A stretch of DNA of 64,000 nt from Bacteroidota bacterium (lineage in GTDB: Bacteria; Bacteroidota; Bacteroidia; Cytophagales; Cyclobacteriaceae). Numbering within the stretch: position 1 is the first letter of the stretch; each line of letters starts with the position of its first letter. The position numbers were made by a program, and so were the translations under genes. The stretch is taken from the NCBI GenBank assembly GCA_016866235.1, contig VGMW01000001.1:737731-801730 (forward strand). Reading direction: 5' to 3'. Shown piece after piece: positions 63,121 to 64,000 of this stretch. The notes under the pieces are model-generated. The model made no database searches. It saw nothing but the letters and a program-made list of their open reading frames with translations, and was not told the origin of the DNA.

Positions 63121-64000
63121 ATGCGAAATGGTTTTATTTTTCTCTTTGTACTGCTGGCCTCAGTTACTATGTCTGCTCAACAATTGATTCCCTTATACGA
63201 TGGACCGGTTCCGGGGTCTAGGGACTGTGAAGATCAGGAATACACGGGCAAATGGAATGGCATCAACATACTGTACAAAATTTCAAAGCCTGCAGTGGCC
63301 GTCTATTTACCAGACAGAAAGAATGGTGAGCTTGTTGCTGCGGTGATCATTTGTCCTGGTGGAGGCTATGGTGTTAATGCCTGGCAACATGAAGGCAATG
63401 AGGTTGCAGAGCTTTTTCAAAAGTGGGGGATGGCGGCTTTTGTGGTTAAATACCGATTGCCTGACGATGGTTGTATGGTTGATAAAAAATATGCGCCATT
63501 ACAGGATGTACAACGCGCCTTCCAGTTGGTGCGATCCAGGGCGAAGGAGTGGGGCATCGATGAGAAAAAAGTCGGTGTGATGGGATTTTCTGCCGGAGGA
63601 CACCTTGCTTCAACAGCTGCGACACAATACCATAATCCGGTCCTGGAAAGTTTTAAGCCGGCGAACCTGCGACCTGATTTTCAGATTCTGGTTTATCCTG
63701 TGATTAGTATGCTCCCAGAAATTGGTCATCAGGGTTCAGCCGATAATCTCCTGGGTAAGGATGCGTCACGCGATTTGAAAGTCAGGTTTAGCAGTGAACG
63801 CAATGTGCCCGCTGATGCGCCGCCAGCCTTTTTGATCCATGCCTCCGATGATGAGGTGGTCAACCCGGATAACAGTATTCTGTATTACCAAAGTCTCCTC
63901 CGAAGAAAAATCAGTGCATCGATGCACCTGTATCCTAAAGGTGGACATGGTTTTGGAATGAACAACCCAACCTCCTCCGATGCCTGGATGGACAGGTTGC
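63121..64000 (+). CDS. Secreted alpha/beta-hydrolase, carbohydrate-esterase-like (partial, runs off the window)
   Basis: From ATG 63121 the frame stays open to 64000 (293 residues). A signal peptide (MRNGFIFLFVLLASVTMSAQ) precedes an alpha/beta-hydrolase core with oxyanion HGGG-like CPGGGYG, nucleophile elbow GFSAGGH (Ser), Asp in SDDEVVNP and His in KGGHGFGM, the complete triad. It resembles BD-FAE/acetylxylan-esterase-type enzymes that deacetylate plant polysaccharides. A TAACTTTA element about 22 bases upstream is near the -7 consensus. Confidence 0.88.
   Translation, partial: MRNGFIFLFVLLASVTMSAQQLIPLYDGPVPGSRDCEDQEYTGKWNGINILYKISKPAVAVYLPDRKNGELVAAVIICPGGGYGVNAWQHEGNEVAELFQKWGMAAFVVKYRLPDDGCMVDKKYAPLQDVQRAFQLVRSRAKEWGIDEKKVGVMGFSAGGHLASTAATQYHNPVLESFKPANLRPDFQILVYPVISMLPEIGHQGSADNLLGKDASRDLKVRFSSERNVPADAPPAFLIHASDDEVVNPDNSILYYQSLLRRKISASMHLYPKGGHGFGMNNPTSSDAWMDRL

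Overview
The window is a dense stretch of chromosome from a Gram-negative member of the Bacteroidota, most likely of the order Cytophagales. Evidence for this is a TonB-dependent receptor with a carboxypeptidase-regulatory-like N-terminus, the LpxC-FabZ fusion, the type IX secretion regulator PorX, a T9SS type B / gliding-motility C-terminal domain, HslV, a DUF58/BatA pair, and many promoters with the Bacteroidota -7 element TAnnTTTG (in three cases with a TTG/TTTG about 20 bases upstream). Shine-Dalgarno sequences are mostly absent. No rRNA, tRNA, CRISPR array, insertion sequence or phage gene was seen, and no gene-free stretch exceeds 300 bases.

Layout. 1-14.2 kb: the end of a photolyase gene and an SRPBCC protein, a DUF2490 protein, a TonB-dependent receptor paired with a beta-helix lipoprotein (each followed by a terminator), a beta-CASP metallo-beta-lactamase hydrolase, a PadR regulator with a PspC/GIN envelope-stress-type membrane protein, an orphan Rieske oxygenase, a bestrophin channel and an overlooked 40-residue membrane protein. 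14.3-25.7 kb: a zincin/beta-propeller/beta-barrel protein, pyruvate dehydrogenase E2, HslV, a three-gene Bat operon, a DUF4296 lipoprotein and MutS2. 25.8-35 kb: the lipid A cluster (lpxD, lpxC-fabZ, lpxA, an ABC ATPase) behind an HD hydrolase, divergent from porX-tsaE-ald, then tmk.

35-50 kb: a small secreted YKSEA-repeat protein, valS, an rRNA methyltransferase, PDH E1-beta, an OmpA/TPR lipoprotein, a mini PspC protein, a glycosyltransferase with YbaB, a T9SS type B cargo protein, an MntA-HepT toxin-antitoxin pair, and hisS translationally coupled to hutH. 50-64 kb: a small basic protein, the agmatine-to-putrescine pair (aguA/aguB), a uronate-utilisation locus (a lipoprotein oxidoreductase, DUF6807, uxaC, exuT-like, uxuA), an S8 protease whose signal-peptide codons contain an in-frame TAG, a lipoprotein, a cystathionine beta-synthase-type enzyme, and the start of a secreted alpha/beta-hydrolase.

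Physiologically the window suggests an aerobic or facultative polysaccharide degrader with T9SS-dependent secretion and probably gliding. Outer-membrane uptake, uronic acid catabolism and secreted esterase/protease sit beside housekeeping genes. The items most worth following up are the YKSEA-repeat protein (candidate member of the 7_1-knot family), the interrupted S8 protease, the metalloprotease-propeller-barrel protein, and the alanine dehydrogenase homologue whose canonical catalytic motifs are altered.
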